Shown: positions 43,616 through 53,796, counted from the first letter of the stretch. The stretch: DNA of 64,000 nt from Dysosmobacter segnis (GCF_014297285.1 NZ_JACOQI010000007.1:62001-126000); one strand, 5' to 3'. A program made the numbers and translations. Notes: generated by a model from the sequence alone, not told the origin.

Positions 43616-44056
43616 TTACTTCACCTCTGCCTTTCCGCCCGCTGCCTCGATAGCCTCCTTGGCAGAAGCGGAGAAAGCAGAAGCCTCGACAGTGACCTTC
43701 TTGGTAACCTTGCCGTTGCCCAGGACCTTGAAGCCATACTCGCATTTGGACAGGATGCCCTTGGCCAGCAGAGCCTCGACGTTGACGACGTCGCCGTCCT
43801 CAAACGCGTTCAGGGCACTCAGGTTGATGATCTCCAGCGGGGTTGCGAAAATGTTGTTGAAGCCGCGCTTGGGCAGACGGCGTGCCAGAGGCATCTGGCC
43901 GCCCTCGAAGCCAATACGGACCTTGCCGCCGGAACGGGCCTTCTGACCCTTGTGGCCGCGGCCGCCGGTCTTGCCATTGCCGCTGCCGGCGCCCCGGCCC
44001 TTGCGGTAAGCCTTACGGACGGAGCCCTCAGCGGGAGACAGTTCGCTCAATTTCAT
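43616..44056 (-). CDS. rplO: Ribosomal protein L15
   Basis: 146 residues: [20 protein letters not shown] with the glycine-rich extension [19 protein letters not shown] that threads 23S rRNA. Between rpmD and secY. Confidence 0.97.
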   Translation of the reverse strand: MKLSELSPAEGSVRKAYRKGRGAGSGNGKTGGRGHKGQKARSGGKVRIGFEGGQMPLARRLPKRGFNNIFATPLEIINLSALNAFEDGDVVNVEALLAKGILSKCEYGFKVLGNGKVTKKVTVEASAFSASAKEAIEAAGGKAEVK

Positions 44057-44070
44057 GATTCCGTCCTCCT

Positions 44071-44256
44071 TTACTTCTCTTCGGTGACCTGCAGCAGGTA
44101 GCCGATCTTGGCGATCTTGCCGCGGGTGGAATCGTTATCGGGCTGCACGGTGACGTCACCGATCTTACGCAGGCCCAGGGAATGTGCGGTGGCAACCTGC
44201 TTCTCCAGGCGGCCGTTCAGGCTCTTAGCGAGCTTGATCGTAATATTTTTAGCCAT
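44071..44256 (-). CDS. rpmD: Ribosomal protein L30
   Basis: 61 residues with [20 protein letters not shown] and [15 protein letters not shown]. Short bacterial L30 in its usual place between rpsE and rplO. Confidence 0.96.
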   Translation of the reverse strand: MAKNITIKLAKSLNGRLEKQVATAHSLGLRKIGDVTVQPDNDSTRGKIAKIGYLLQVTEEK

Positions 44257-44270
44257 TTCTCAGCGCCTCC

Positions 44271-44771
44271 TTAACCCACGATCTCTTCGACGCTCTTGCC
44301 GCGGATACGGGCGACATCCTCAGGACCACGCATGCTCTTGAGGCCCTGGAAGGTGGCGGCGACGACGTTGTTGGGGTTGTTGGAACGCAGGCACTTGGAA
44401 CGGATATCCCTGATGCCTGCGGCCTCGACGACGGCACGCACAGCGCCGCCGGCGATGATACCAGTACCGGGAGCAGCGGGCTTCATCAGCACGCGGCCGG
44501 CGCCAGCCTCGCCAACAGTCTCATGAGGAATGGTGCTGCCGGACATGGTCACAGTGATCATGTTCTTCTTAGCGGCTTCCAGGCCCTTACGGATGGCCTC
44601 GGGGACCTCAGCGGCCTTGCCCAGACCATAGCCGACCTTGCCCTTGCCGTCGCCCACGACCATCAGCGCGGAGAACTTCATGACACGGCCGCCCTTGACG
44701 GTCTTGGAAACACGGTTGAGGTAAACGAGCTTTTCGATATACTCGCTCTGTTCTCTTTCAAATCTTGCCAT
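44271..44771 (-). CDS. rpsE: Ribosomal protein S5
   Basis: 166 residues with [20 protein letters not shown] and [10 protein letters not shown], the accuracy-related S5 core. 18 bp after rplR. Confidence 0.97.
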   Translation of the reverse strand: MARFEREQSEYIEKLVYLNRVSKTVKGGRVMKFSALMVVGDGKGKVGYGLGKAAEVPEAIRKGLEAAKKNMITVTMSGSTIPHETVGEAGAGRVLMKPAAPGTGIIAGGAVRAVVEAAGIRDIRSKCLRSNNPNNVVAATFQGLKSMRGPEDVARIRGKSVEEIVG

Positions 44772-44789
44772 TTCTCGTTTCCTCCTCCC

Positions 44790-45149
44790 TTAGAATTTCA
44801 GGCCGCCTTCACGGGCGCCCTCAGCCAGAGCCTGCACACGGCCGTGATAGAGATAGCCGCCGCGGTCAAACACGACGTTCTCAATGCCCTTGGCCAGAGC
44901 GCGCTCAGCGATCAGCTTGCCAACAGCGGAAGCAGCGGTCACATTGCCGCCGTAACCTTCGATGGCCTTGTCCAGAGAGGAAGCGGAAGCCAGAGTCACG
45001 CCGTTCACATCGTCGATGATCTGGGCATAGATGTTGGCCTCGCTGCGGAAAACGTTGAGACGGGGGCACACGGGAGTGCCGGAGATCTTAGCGCGAACAC
45101 GCTTATGACGCTTCATGCGCTGCTTATTGGTATTAGGTCTAGTAATCAT
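44790..45149 (-). CDS. rplR: Ribosomal protein L18
   Basis: 119 residues with basic N-terminus [20 protein letters not shown] and C-terminal [20 protein letters not shown]. Binds 5S rRNA. Confidence 0.97.
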   Translation of the reverse strand: MITRPNTNKQRMKRHKRVRAKISGTPVCPRLNVFRSEANIYAQIIDDVNGVTLASASSLDKAIEGYGGNVTAASAVGKLIAERALAKGIENVVFDRGGYLYHGRVQALAEGAREGGLKF

Positions 45150-45163
45150 TTCGGCACACCTCC

Positions 45164-45709
45164 TTACTTCTTGGCGCCGGTCTTACCAACCTTACGGCGG
45201 ATGACCTCGTCAGTATACTTGATGCCCTTGCCCTTATAAGGCTCGGGAGGACGCTTTTCGCGGACCTCGGCAGCAAACTGGCCGACAGCCTGCTTGTCGC
45301 ATCCATGAATGATGATTTTATTGGGACCCGGAACCTCAACAGTGATGCCCGGAATCTCAGGAACGATCACCTGGTGGGAGAAACCCAGGTTCATGACCAG
45401 GTTCGTACCCTCCTTGGCAACACGGTAACCGACGCCGTTGACGTCCAGCTCCTTCTTGAAGCCCTCGGTAACACCGACGACCATGTTGTGGAGCAGGGTG
45501 CGGGTCAGGCCGTGAACGCTGCGATGCAGCTTATCGTCGGAAGGACGTTCCACGGTGATCGTCGTACCTTCCTGTTTAATGATCATCTCAGGCCGCAGGC
45601 TCTGAGTCAGTTCGCCCTTAGGTCCCTTGACGGTGACCACATTGCCCTCAGCAACGTTCACGGTAACACCGGCGGGAACGGTAATGGGCATTCTACCAAT
45701 TCGAGACAT
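45164..45709 (-). CDS. rplF: Ribosomal protein L6
   Basis: 181 residues, [17 protein letters not shown] start and the C-terminal [14 protein letters not shown] signature near the sarcin-ricin loop contact. Confidence 0.97.
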   Translation of the reverse strand: MSRIGRMPITVPAGVTVNVAEGNVVTVKGPKGELTQSLRPEMIIKQEGTTITVERPSDDKLHRSVHGLTRTLLHNMVVGVTEGFKKELDVNGVGYRVAKEGTNLVMNLGFSHQVIVPEIPGITVEVPGPNKIIIHGCDKQAVGQFAAEVREKRPPEPYKGKGIKYTDEVIRRKVGKTGAKK

Positions 45710-45724
45710 TGTTCGATACCCTCC

Positions 45725-46123
45725 TTACCAGACGAATGCCAGGACTTCGCCGCCAACGTGAGCTGCACGAGCAGCCTTGTCGGTCATGACGCCCTTGGAC
45801 GTAGAGATGATGGCGATACCCAGGCCGCGGAGCACGCGGGGCAGCTCATCGGCGCCCACGTAAACACGGAGACCGGGCTTGGACACACGGCGGAGACCGG
45901 TGATGACCTTCTCCTTGCCGGCGTTGTACTTCAGCGTGATGTGAATCATGCCCTGCAGGCCGTCATCCTCCACGGTGAAGCTCTTGATGTAGCCCTCATC
46001 CAGCAGGATCTGAGCAATGCTCTTCTTCATGTTGGACGCGGGGACATCCACGGTTTCATGCTTGGCGTTGTTTGCGTTGCGGACGCGGGTCAGCATATCC
46101 GCAACAGGATCGGTGATATGCAT
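45725..46123 (-). CDS. rpsH: Ribosomal protein S8
   Basis: 132 residues, [18 protein letters not shown] start and C-terminal [21 protein letters not shown]8 is the autogenous repressor of the spc operon in E. coli. Here it is the first gene after a 292-bp break in the cluster that contains a promoter and structured leader. Confidence 0.97.
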   Translation of the reverse strand: MHITDPVADMLTRVRNANNAKHETVDVPASNMKKSIAQILLDEGYIKSFTVEDDGLQGMIHITLKYNAGKEKVITGLRRVSKPGLRVYVGADELPRVLRGLGIAIISTSKGVMTDKAARAAHVGGEVLAFVW

Positions 46124-46350
46124 GGATTGTTCCTCCTATTTATAGAGTTGCGGTCTGTGACCGCTTCGGCAGCGAGGTATCATGGCCAATGGAGCAGTCC
46201 GCTCGCGCGTGGTGCACAATTGGTCATGACCTTTCGCCATCCGTATTAACAAGGTCCCATATCAAAGACCTTTGTTAAAGAAAATAAGTGCCAGGCTCCA
46301 AAAACACTTCTGAACATGGCGTAATGGGTGCATTTCCTCAGAAATGCCCC
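46124..46350 (-). ncRNA. Structured leader inside the spc operon, upstream of rpsH
   Basis: No ORF is supported in this 227-nt leader. Four hairpins can be drawn in transcript order: ATGGGGCATTTC / GGAAATGCACCCAT (46352-46324); AACAAAGGTC / GACCTTGTT (46278-46246); a long arm CATGACCAAT / ATTGGCCATG closing an inner structured loop (46231-46176); and GCGGTC-ACA-GACCGC (46164-46150) just before the ribosome site. It probably senses a ribosomal protein such as S8 or L6; this is inference from position. Confidence 0.5.
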
Positions 46351-46357
46351 ATTTTTC

Positions 46358-46386
46358 AGCATACCAGACAAATTTTAATTCGTCAA
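46358..46386 (-). promoter_or_regulatory. Internal promoter of the spc operon before rpsH
   Basis: TTGACG (46386-46381), 17 bp, TATGCT (46363-46358) on the minus strand, 30 bp after the rpsN stop. It would start transcription at about 46351. Confidence 0.8.
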
Positions 46387-46415
46387 GTCTTTTTGCTGCG
46401 CCATTTTCAATTTTT

Positions 46416-46601
46416 TTAGAAAGAAGCCTTACGCACGCCGGGGATCTCGCCCTTGTAAGCCAGCTCACGGAAACAGATACGGCAGACACCGTAGTTCCGG
46501 AGATAGGCGTGGGGACGGCCGCACAGCTTGCAGCGGTTGTACTTGCGGGTGGAGAACTTGGCAGGACGGGCCTGCTTGATCTTCATAGAAGTCTTTGCCA
46601 T
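46416..46601 (-). CDS. rpsN: Ribosomal protein S14, zinc (type Z) form
   Basis: 61 residues with [20 protein letters not shown], the four-Cys zinc site of short S14. Last gene before the break in the spc operon. Confidence 0.97.
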   Translation of the reverse strand: MAKTSMKIKQARPAKFSTRKYNRCKLCGRPHAYLRNYGVCRICFRELAYKGEIPGVRKASF

Positions 46602-46615
46602 TACTGTCTTCCTCC

Positions 46616-47155
46616 TTAGCGGGCGAAGGGAGCGCCAACCTGCTGCAGCAGGGCGCGGCCTTCTTCATCGGTCTTAGCGGTGGTGACAATGATGATGTCC
46701 ATGCCGCGGATCTTGTCGATCTTATCGTACTCGATCTCGGGGAAGATCAGCTGCTCCTTGATGCCCATGGCATAGTTGCCGCGGCCATCGAAAGCGTTGG
46801 GGTTGATGCCCTGGAAGTCACGGACACGGGGCAGAGCCACGTTGAACAGACGATCCAGGAATTCCCACATCTTGTCGCCGCGGAGGGTGACCTTGGCGCC
46901 GATGGGCATCTCCTCACGGAGCTTGAAGTTTGCAATGGACTTGCGAGCACGGGTGACAACAGCCTTCTGGCCGGTGATCTTACCCAGATCGCCCACAACA
47001 TTGTCCAGCACCTTCGCGTTTTCACGAGCCTCGCCGCAGCCCACGTTGATAACGACCTTGTCGATCTTGGGGATCTGCATAACGGACTTGTAACCGAACT
47101 GCTTCATCAGAGCGGGAGCAACTTCGGCTTTATACTGTTCCTTCAATCTTGCCAT
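46616..47155 (-). CDS. rplE: Ribosomal protein L5
   Basis: 179 residues with [20 protein letters not shown] and [20 protein letters not shown]. Binds 5S rRNA and contacts P-site tRNA. Confidence 0.97.
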   Translation of the reverse strand: MARLKEQYKAEVAPALMKQFGYKSVMQIPKIDKVVINVGCGEARENAKVLDNVVGDLGKITGQKAVVTRARKSIANFKLREEMPIGAKVTLRGDKMWEFLDRLFNVALPRVRDFQGINPNAFDGRGNYAMGIKEQLIFPEIEYDKIDKIRGMDIIIVTTAKTDEEGRALLQQVGAPFAR

Positions 47156-47174
47156 TTGTTATCTCGCTCCTTTC

Positions 47175-47486
47175 TTACAGTTCCGCACCGCAGTGCTTGC
47201 ACACGCGGATCTTCTTGTCGCCCTCGATCTTGTGAGCAATGCGGGTACCCTTGTTGCACTTGGGGCAGACGACCTGCACCTTGCAGGCGGCGATGGCAGC
47301 CTCGCGCTTGACGATGCCGCCCTCCTCGCCCTGACGGCGGGGCTTGACGTGGCAGGTCACCATGTTGATGCCCTCAGCCACGATCTTGGTGCTCTTGGGC
47401 ACAGTGCCCAGCACCTTGCCCTGCTTGCCCTTGTCCTTGCCGGACAGGACGACGATGGTATCGCCCTTCTTAATGTTCATAGCCAT
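47175..47486 (-). CDS. rplX: Ribosomal protein L24
   Basis: 103 residues with the KOW motif KKGDTIVVLSGKDKGKQGKV. It also carries CPKCNKGTR and CKHCGAEL, two CxxC pairs that form a C-terminal zinc ribbon seen in many Gram-positive L24. Assembly initiator of the 50S subunit. Confidence 0.97.
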   Translation of the reverse strand: MAMNIKKGDTIVVLSGKDKGKQGKVLGTVPKSTKIVAEGINMVTCHVKPRRQGEEGGIVKREAAIAACKVQVVCPKCNKGTRIAHKIEGDKKIRVCKHCGAEL

Positions 47487-47501
47487 TGTTCGAGCCCTCC
47501 A

Positions 47502-47870
47502 TCAAATCACTTCGGGAGCCAAGGACAGGATCTTCATGTAATCCTTGTCGCGCAGCTCACGAGCCACAGGCCCAAAGATACGGGTACCTCTGGGGTTCTT
47601 GTCGTCCTTGATCAGGACGGCGGCGTTGTCATCGAAGCGGACATAGGTACCGTCATTCCGGCGGACACCCTTGGCGCTGCGAACGATGACAGCCTTGACC
47701 ACCTCGCCCTTCTTGACGGTGCCGCCGGGCTGGGCCTTACGGACAGACGCCACGATGACGTCGCCGATGTTGCCGAACTTCCGGGTGGAACCGCCCAGGA
47801 CGCGGATGCACTTGATTTCCTTGGCGCCGGTATTATCGGCAACCTTCAGATAACTTTCCTGCTGAATCAT
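47502..47870 (-). CDS. rplN: Ribosomal protein L14
   Basis: 122 residues, [20 protein letters not shown] start and [20 protein letters not shown] end, the invariant L14 blocks. Confidence 0.97.
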   Translation of the reverse strand: MIQQESYLKVADNTGAKEIKCIRVLGGSTRKFGNIGDVIVASVRKAQPGGTVKKGEVVKAVIVRSAKGVRRNDGTYVRFDDNAAVLIKDDKNPRGTRIFGPVARELRDKDYMKILSLAPEVI

Positions 47871-47882
47871 ACTGGCACCTCC

Positions 47883-48146
47883 TTACTTGGCCTTCTCGAT
47901 GATCTCGACCACGCGCCAACGCTTGTCCTTGGACAGGGGGCGGGTCTCCATCACCTTCACGGTATCACCGATACCGCAGGCATTGTTTTCATCGTGGGCC
48001 TTCAGCTTGTAGGTACGGCCGACGATCTTCTTGTACAGAGGATGGGCGACGCGGTCGGCCACAGCCACAACCACGGTCTTATCCATCTTGTCGGAAACGA
48101 CTTTGCCTACCCGGGTCTTACGGGAGGAAGTTCTAACTTCGTTCAT
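47883..48146 (-). CDS. rpsQ: Ribosomal protein S17
   Basis: 87 residues: [20 protein letters not shown], then [22 protein letters not shown]-fold primary 16S binder. Confidence 0.97.
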   Translation of the reverse strand: MNEVRTSSRKTRVGKVVSDKMDKTVVVAVADRVAHPLYKKIVGRTYKLKAHDENNACGIGDTVKVMETRPLSKDKRWRVVEIIEKAK

Positions 48147-48163
48147 TCTCGTTTCCCTCCTTC

Positions 48164-48364
48164 TTACTGCTTATCGGAAGCGGCGAGCTCCGCCAGCACG
48201 GTCTTGACTCGGGCAATATCGTGCTTCACTTCACGGATCTTAACGGGATTGTCCAGCTGGTTGGTTGCGTGCTGCATCCGGAGCATGAACAGGTCCTTCT
48301 TCAGGCCGGTCAGCTTCTCATTGAGCTGCTCGGCATTCATCTTACGGATTTCATTTGCCTTCAT
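48164..48364 (-). CDS. rpmC: Ribosomal protein L29
   Basis: 66 residues in two helices: [20 protein letters not shown] and [15 protein letters not shown]. Start at 48364, two bases after the rplP stop; a longer frame inside rplP is rejected. Sits at the exit tunnel. Confidence 0.96.
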   Translation of the reverse strand: MKANEIRKMNAEQLNEKLTGLKKDLFMLRMQHATNQLDNPVKIREVKHDIARVKTVLAELAASDKQ

Positions 48365-48365
48365 C

Positions 48366-48788
48366 TTACTCACCTGCTTCCTCGGTGCGGGCAACGATCT
48401 TCGTCTTGATGGGCAGCTTGTGGCTGGCCAGACGCAGAGCCTCGCGAGCGATCTCCTCGGGGACACCAGCGATCTCAAACATAACACGCTGGGGCTTCAC
48501 CACGGCAACCCAGTACTCAGGCGTACCTTTACCGGAACCCATTCGGGAGTCGGCGGCACGCATAGTCACGGACTTGTCGGGGAAGATCTTGATCCAAACC
48601 TGACCGCCACGCTTGGTGTAACGAGTCATGGCGATACGGGCGGCCTCGATCTGGTTGCTCTTGACCCAGCCGGGTTCCAGAGCCATCAGACCATACTCAC
48701 CGTAAGAAACGGTGTTGCCACGGGTGGCTTTACCAGTCATGCGGCCCCGCTGCATACGGCGGAACTTGACTCTCTTAGGCATTAACAT
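48366..48788 (-). CDS. rplP: Ribosomal protein L16
   Basis: 140 residues, [20 protein letters not shown] start. Its first ATG overlaps the rpsC stop (TAATG); a second ATG two codons on would also do. Organises the A-site tRNA region. Confidence 0.97.
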   Translation of the reverse strand: MLMPKRVKFRRMQRGRMTGKATRGNTVSYGEYGLMALEPGWVKSNQIEAARIAMTRYTKRGGQVWIKIFPDKSVTMRAADSRMGSGKGTPEYWVAVVKPQRVMFEIAGVPEEIAREALRLASHKLPIKTKIVARTEEAGE

Positions 48789-49672
48789 TAGTTGGCTCCT
48801 CCTTCCTTAGCGGGGGCTGCGGGAGCAGCGGGACGATTGGTGTTGGGCCGGAAGCCGCCCTGAGGACGACGCTCGGCACCGCCCTGACGGTTGAAGCCGC
48901 CCTGACGATCACGGTTGAAGCCGCCGTTGCGACGGTCACCGCCGAAACCACCGCGACGATCACCGTCACGGCGAGGACGACGCTCACGACGCTCCTGATA
49001 GGGCTTGGAGGTGTCCATGGTGCGGGGAGTGGTGCGCAGGGTCTGAGAGAGAACCTCGCCCTTGTAGATCCACACCTTCACGCCGATGCGGCCGAAGGTC
49101 GTGGCAGCCTCCGCGAAGCCGTACTCAATGTCGGCGCGGATGGTCTGCAGGGGGATGGTGCCCTCGTGATAGTGCTCAACGCCAGCGATCTCGCGGCCGC
49201 CCAGACGGCCAGAGCAGCAAACCTTGATGCCCTTGGCGCCGGCACGCATGGCACGGGCCATGGAGTTCTTCATGGCGCGGCGGTGAGAGATACGCTTCTC
49301 CAGCTGCTGAGCGATGTTCTCAGCCACCAGCTGAGCGTTCATATCGGGGTTGCGGACTTCCACGATGTTCAGCTTGACCTTCTTGCCGATCATCTTTTCC
49401 ACAGCCAGACGATACTGCTCGATTTGCTCGCCACCCTTGCCGATGACAACACCGGGACGGGCGCAGTGCAGATAGATGGTAACGATGTCGTTGCTGCGCT
49501 CGATCTCGATCTTGGGAACGCCGGCACCGTACAGAGTCTTCTTGAGATACTTGCGGATCTTCTGATCCTCGACGATCAGGTCGCCGACCTTCTCTTCACT
49601 GGCATACCAACGGGAATCCCAGTCTTTGATGACGCCGACCCGCAGGCCATGGGGATTAACTTTCTGTCCCAT
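48788..49672 (-). CDS. rpsC: Ribosomal protein S3 with Arg/Gly-rich tail
   Basis: Residues 1-215 are a normal S3 with the KH domain ([20 protein letters not shown]) and C-terminal [12 protein letters not shown] block. A further ~75 residues of low-complexity sequence rich in Arg, Gly, Asn and Phe follow ([18 protein letters not shown]), ending in a Pro/Ala stretch. This makes the protein 294 residues against about 220 usually. The tail resembles RGG RNA-binding segments and faces the mRNA entry side. Confidence 0.96.
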   Translation of the reverse strand: MGQKVNPHGLRVGVIKDWDSRWYASEEKVGDLIVEDQKIRKYLKKTLYGAGVPKIEIERSNDIVTIYLHCARPGVVIGKGGEQIEQYRLAVEKMIGKKVKLNIVEVRNPDMNAQLVAENIAQQLEKRISHRRAMKNSMARAMRAGAKGIKVCCSGRLGGREIAGVEHYHEGTIPLQTIRADIEYGFAEAATTFGRIGVKVWIYKGEVLSQTLRTTPRTMDTSKPYQERRERRPRRDGDRRGGFGGDRRNGGFNRDRQGGFNRQGGAERRPQGGFRPNTNRPAAPAAPAKEGGAN

Positions 49673-49691
49673 AAACTGTCTCCTCCCTTTC

Positions 49692-50045
49692 TTATGCCTT
49701 TTCCGTCACAGCCAGGGTGACGTGAGAAGTGCGCTTGTTAATGCGGTAAGCGCGGCCCTGAGCCCGGGGCATCATACGCTTGAGGATGGGGCCGGGGGTG
49801 GCGAACACCTCAGACACCACCAACTTGGCGGGGTCCATGCCGAAGTTGTTCTCGGCATTAGCCACGGCGGACTTCAGCAGCTTCGTCAGGGGCTCGGAAG
49901 CAGCCTTGGGGGTCTGTGCCAGAATGGCCATAGCGGTTCCGGCATCCTTGCCGCGGATCAGATCGCAGACGATCTGGATCTTGCGGGGAGAGATGCGGAC
50001 ATAGCGCAGATACGCTTTAGCAGTTTTGTTTTCCATGTTCAGCAT
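49692..50045 (-). CDS. rplV: Ribosomal protein L22
   Basis: 117 residues with [20 protein letters not shown] and the tunnel hairpin region ending [16 protein letters not shown]. 19 bp before rpsC. Confidence 0.97.
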   Translation of the reverse strand: MLNMENKTAKAYLRYVRISPRKIQIVCDLIRGKDAGTAMAILAQTPKAASEPLTKLLKSAVANAENNFGMDPAKLVVSEVFATPGPILKRMMPRAQGRAYRINKRTSHVTLAVTEKA

Positions 50046-50055
50046 CCTCCTTCAA

Positions 50056-50319
50056 TTATTTATCCTTGGTGTGGCCACGGAAGGTGCGGGTGGGAGCAAA
50101 CTCACCCAGCTTGTGACCGACCATATCCTCCTGGATATACACGGGCACATGCTTCCGGCCGTCATGGACAGCGATGGTGTGGCCAACGAAAGCGGGGAAG
50201 ATGGTGGAGCTACGGCTCCAGGTCTTGAGGACCTTCTTCTCGTTCTTCTCGTTCATTGCCTCGACTCTCTTGAGGAGCTCAGGGGCAACATAAGGGCCTT
50301 TCTTAATAGATCTGCTCAT
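50056..50319 (-). CDS. rpsS: Ribosomal protein S19
   Basis: 87 residues, [20 protein letters not shown] start, [20 protein letters not shown] and a short C-terminal FRGHTKD. 30S head protein. Confidence 0.97.
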   Translation of the reverse strand: MSRSIKKGPYVAPELLKRVEAMNEKNEKKVLKTWSRSSTIFPAFVGHTIAVHDGRKHVPVYIQEDMVGHKLGEFAPTRTFRGHTKDK

Positions 50320-50333
50320 ATTACCTTGCCTCC

Positions 50334-51167
50334 TTACTTCTCGTTACGCCGCTTGACGATGAACTTGCTGGTGGGGTTCTTGCCCTTGCGGGTCTTGTAG
50401 CCCAGGGCGGGCTTGCCCCAAGGCGTCACAGGCCCGGAACGGCCGACAGGGGCACGGCCCTCGCCGCCGCCGTGGGGGTGGTCATTGGGGTTCATGACGG
50501 AACCGCGGACAGTGGGACGCCAACCCATGTGACGCTTACGGCCAGCCTTACCGATGTTGATGTTCTCGTGCTCGATGTTGCCGACCTGGCCGATGGTGGC
50601 ATAGCAGTTGGTGCGCACGATGCGGACCTCGCCGGAGGGCATACGGATCTGAGCGTCATCGCCTTCCTTAGCCATCAGCTGAGCGGAGGTACCGGCGGCA
50701 CGCACCAGCTGAGCGCCGTTGCCGGGATGCAGCTCGATGTTGTGGATCACGGTACCAACGGGGATGTTGGCGATGGGCAGTGCGTTGCCGGGCAGGATAT
50801 CGGCGTCGGGACCGGTCATGATCTTGTGACCAGCCTTCAGGCCGACAGGAGCCAGGATGTAGCGCTTCTCGCCATCCTCATACTCGATGAGAGCGATGTT
50901 GGCGCTGCGGTTGGGGTCATACTCCAGACGCAGCACGGTGGCGGAACCCATCTTGTCGCGCTTGAAGTCGATGATACGATACTTGCGCTTGTTGCCGCCG
51001 CCGCGATGACGGACGGTGATGCGGCCATAGCTGTTGCGGCCGGAGCTCTTCTTCAGAGGCTCGGTGAGGCTGGGCTCGGGACGGGCCTTCTTGTCGATGC
51101 CGTCGAAACCGGAAACCGTCATCTGACGGCGGGAAGGAGTCGTCGGCTTAAAAGTTTTAATAGACAT
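50334..51167 (-). CDS. rplB: Ribosomal protein L2
   Basis: 277 residues with [20 protein letters not shown], and the conserved [20 protein letters not shown] whose His lies near the peptidyl-transferase centre. Confidence 0.98.
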   Translation of the reverse strand: MSIKTFKPTTPSRRQMTVSGFDGIDKKARPEPSLTEPLKKSSGRNSYGRITVRHRGGGNKRKYRIIDFKRDKMGSATVLRLEYDPNRSANIALIEYEDGEKRYILAPVGLKAGHKIMTGPDADILPGNALPIANIPVGTVIHNIELHPGNGAQLVRAAGTSAQLMAKEGDDAQIRMPSGEVRIVRTNCYATIGQVGNIEHENINIGKAGRKRHMGWRPTVRGSVMNPNDHPHGGGEGRAPVGRSGPVTPWGKPALGYKTRKGKNPTSKFIVKRRNEK

Positions 51168-51184
51168 TCTGCTTTACTCCTTCC

Positions 51185-51481
51185 TTAGACCATGCCTTCG
51201 AAGAACTCGATGGTCTTAGAATCAGCGGTCAGGGTCACGTAAGCCTTCTTCCAGGCACGGGTGGTGCCGGGACGGCCGGCGCCCATGCGCTTGGCCTTAG
51301 CCGGGACGTTCAGGGTGTTGACGGAAGCGACCTTCACGCCGAAGATCTCCTCAACAGCCTTCTTGATCTCCACCTTGCCGGCGGACTTGGCCACTTCGAA
51401 GACATACTTCTTGTCAGCGGCGCCAGCCATGGCACGCTCGGTGATAATGGGGCGAATGACGATATCGTAAGCGGTCATCAT
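51185..51481 (-). CDS. rplW: Ribosomal protein L23
   Basis: 98 residues, AYDIVIRPIITERAMAGAAD and VEEIFGVKVASVNTLNV. Two adjacent ATG codons; the first overlaps the rplD stop as ATGA, so translation is coupled. Docking site for SRP and trigger factor. Confidence 0.97.
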   Translation of the reverse strand: MMTAYDIVIRPIITERAMAGAADKKYVFEVAKSAGKVEIKKAVEEIFGVKVASVNTLNVPAKAKRMGAGRPGTTRAWKKAYVTLTADSKTIEFFEGMV

Positions 51482-52101
51482 GCGTACACCTCCTCGATCT
51501 TGGCGAGGGCGGCCTGATCCACCACCAGATACTGGGCGTTGATGATGTCATAGACGCTCAGGATGTTGGCGACGGTAGTCAGCACACCGGGGATATTGCG
51601 GGCGCTCTTGACGATGACGTTGTCCACCTCGGGGGTGACAACGACGGCCTTGCCGTCCACCTTGACAGCGCTCAGGAACTTACGGAAGTCAGCGGTCTTA
51701 ATGGCATCCATCTTGATGGAGTCGATGACCACCAGCTTGCCCTCGGCAGCCTTGGCGGACAGGACGGACTTCAGCGCCAGGCGCTTGACCTTCTTGTTCA
51801 GCACATAGCTGTAATCGCGGGGCTTGGGAGCGAACACGATACCGCCGTGCGTCCACTGAGGAGCACGGGTAGAGCCCTGACGGGCGTGGCCGGTACCCTT
51901 CTGGCGCCAGGGCTTACGGCCACCGCCGGAAACCTCAGCACGGGTGAGGGCGCTCTGAGTGCCCTGTCTGCAATTGGCGAGGTGGTTCTTCACAACCTCA
52001 TGCACAGCGACGGGATTGGGCGTGATGCCAAAGATCTCGTCGTTGAGTTCCACAGTACCGACTTCTGCGCCGGCCATGTTCAAAACTTTCATGGAAGACA
52101 T
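51478..52101 (-). CDS. rplD: Ribosomal protein L4
   Basis: 207 residues with the tunnel loop RAEVSGGGRKPWRQKGTGHA and KPRDYSYVLNKKVKRLALKS. In E. coli L4 represses its own operon through a leader; here a structured leader lies before rplC rather than only before rpsJ. Confidence 0.97.
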   Translation of the reverse strand: MSSMKVLNMAGAEVGTVELNDEIFGITPNPVAVHEVVKNHLANCRQGTQSALTRAEVSGGGRKPWRQKGTGHARQGSTRAPQWTHGGIVFAPKPRDYSYVLNKKVKRLALKSVLSAKAAEGKLVVIDSIKMDAIKTADFRKFLSAVKVDGKAVVVTPEVDNVIVKSARNIPGVLTTVANILSVYDIINAQYLVVDQAALAKIEEVYA

Positions 52102-52119
52102 TCTTTAAGCACCCCTTTC

Positions 52120-52839
52120 TTACTTGTTTCTCGCGGAAGCCTTCTGCGGGTTGCGGCCGGAAGCCTTCTGCGGGTTCTTGCTGATGTCAGCGCCGGCCTG
52201 CTTGACCTTGTGGACCTTAACGGTGCTCTTGATGGTCACCAGACCGCCCTTGGGGCCGGGAACGGCGCCGCAGACGACCAGCATGTTCAGCTCGGGGTCA
52301 ACCTTCACAACGGACAGGTTCTGGACAGTCACCTGATCCACGCCCATGTGGCCGGCGCCGATCTTGCCCTTGAAGATACGGGAGGGATCGGTAGAGGAGC
52401 CCATGGAACCAGCGTGACGATGGACGGGGCCGCCGCCGTGGCTGGTGGGGGTGCGCTGTGCGCCCCAGCGCTTAATGACGCCCTGATAACCGTGGCCCTT
52501 GCTGATACCGGTGATATCAACGAAGTCGCCAGCCTGGAAGGTGTCAGCCTTCACAATGTCGCCGATGTTCAGCTCGGCAGCGTTGTCCAGGTCGAATTCG
52601 CGCAGGTGCTTCTTGGGAGACACGCCAGCCTTGTTCAGGTGGCCCATCTCGCCCTTGGTCAGCTTCTTCGCGGCCACGTCCTCGTAGCCCAGCTGAACCG
52701 CATTGTAGCCTTCCTTCTCGGAAGTCTTCTTCTGAACGACCGTGCAGGGTCCCGCCTCAATGACGGTGACGGGGATCACGTGGCCGTTCTCGTCAAAAAT
52801 CTGGGACATGCCCACTTTTTTGCCGATGATTGCCTTCAT
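52120..52839 (-). CDS. rplC: Ribosomal protein L3
   Basis: 239 residues: [20 protein letters not shown] start, [20 protein letters not shown] with the conserved Gln/His loop near the peptidyl-transferase centre. The C-terminus carries a short extra repeat [16 protein letters not shown]. First gene after a 168-bp non-coding gap behind rpsJ. Confidence 0.97.
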   Translation of the reverse strand: MKAIIGKKVGMSQIFDENGHVIPVTVIEAGPCTVVQKKTSEKEGYNAVQLGYEDVAAKKLTKGEMGHLNKAGVSPKKHLREFDLDNAAELNIGDIVKADTFQAGDFVDITGISKGHGYQGVIKRWGAQRTPTSHGGGPVHRHAGSMGSSTDPSRIFKGKIGAGHMGVDQVTVQNLSVVKVDPELNMLVVCGAVPGPKGGLVTIKSTVKVHKVKQAGADISKNPQKASGRNPQKASARNK

Positions 52840-53007
52840 GTGTATTTCCTCCTGTTAGGTTATTGGTCGGCTTAGATACGGAATCCGCATTGCTCTGCCG
52901 ACATGACCCTACCTGTCTCACGCAAGTTGACAGGCGATTGGGTGAGCAACATATTCAAAAAAGTGTTTACACTTCTTTGAGCTTGGGAAGTTTTGTAATC
53001 GCGAGGA
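52840..53007 (-). ncRNA. Structured spacer/leader between rpsJ and rplC
   Basis: No gene. In transcript order: a terminator-like hairpin AAGTG-TAAA-CACTT followed by TTTTG (52976-52956), stem CCTGTC / GACAGG (52934-52912), and stem GTCGGC / GCCGAC (52902-52866) before the rplC ribosome site. A terminator between rpsJ and rplC plus later stems suggests attenuation or an L3/L4 feedback site. Confidence 0.5.
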
Positions 53008-53319
53008 TTACAGCTTGATCTCGATCTCCACGCCAGCGGGCAGCTCCAGAGCCATCAGAGCCTCAACGGTCTTGGGGCTGGAGTTGGTGATGTCGATCAG
53101 GCGCTTGTGGGTGCGGCGCTCGAACTGCTCACGGCTGTCCTTATACTTATGAACAGCGCGGAGGATGGTAACAACCTCCTTCTTGGTGGGCAGGGGGATG
53201 GGGCCGGACACCTGGGCGCCGGTGCGCTTGGCGGTCTCTACGATCTTCTCAGCGCTCTGGTCGATGACCTGATGATCGTAAGCCTTCAGGCGGATGCGGA
53301 TCATTTCTTTCTGTGCCAT
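53008..53319 (-). CDS. rpsJ: Ribosomal protein S10
   Basis: 103 residues, [20 protein letters not shown] start with the loop [20 protein letters not shown] and [12 protein letters not shown]. Also a transcription antitermination partner (NusE). The ATG at 53319 follows TTGGAGGAAATCAAC; the in-frame ATG 15 bases upstream overlaps that site. Separated from rplC by 168 bp. Confidence 0.97.
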   Translation of the reverse strand: MAQKEMIRIRLKAYDHQVIDQSAEKIVETAKRTGAQVSGPIPLPTKKEVVTILRAVHKYKDSREQFERRTHKRLIDITNSSPKTVEALMALELPAGVEIEIKL

Positions 53320-53594
53320 GTTGATTTCCTCCAAATGTTTCGTAGGTTGTTGTACGGGTCTCGACGACCTACGGCGAGAAATTTTCTGTACACTTAACCG
53401 TGCGTATCATTCCTACTCATGAAAAAGACCGGCACTGTGGCCGGTACTTGTCCCATGGTATGGCGATCTACGCCGCATACAGGACTTCTCAGCCGCCCGA
53501 TTATCGGACATACTCCCCGGAAGTTACCTCCTTGCGGAGCAATCTCCCGGTTCATCGCAATGTCTGCGCGCAGAAAGACTTCCACCACGCGGAC
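53320..53594 (-). promoter_or_regulatory. rpsJ leader with intrinsic terminator
   Basis: The ~275-nt leader contains an intrinsic terminator ACCGGC-CACAGT-GCCGGT followed by CTTTTTC (53445-53421), well before rpsJ. A strong hairpin CGTAGGT / ACCTACG (about 53375-53341) follows near the ribosome site. The arrangement implies attenuation of the S10 operon. A short ORF on this strand (53651-53394) overlaps the promoter and is not believed. Confidence 0.6.
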
Positions 53595-53600
53595 TTGATT

Positions 53601-53629
53601 ATCATATCGGATATTCAGCGGAATGTCAA
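53601..53629 (-). promoter_or_regulatory. Promoter of the S10 operon
   Basis: TTGACA (53629-53624), 17 bp, TATGAT (53606-53601) on the minus strand. Confidence 0.88.
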
Positions 53630-53796
53630 GACCTTTTTCTCTGTTTTTCATAGTTTTTTTGAAATTTTTTTGGCAGTACGCGGATGCACACGGCAGCGGG
53701 GCAAATGTTCCCCTCCGGGCTATTTTCCGCTCCGGTATTCTATTCCCGATCAGGCCGCATCCGCATATTATATGGTGTATCGATCCGGCACAAAGA

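Noticed and set aside
53394..53651. 85-codon ORF in the S10 leader
   Set aside because: It overlaps the promoter and crosses the terminator hairpin; its composition and start context do not support translation.
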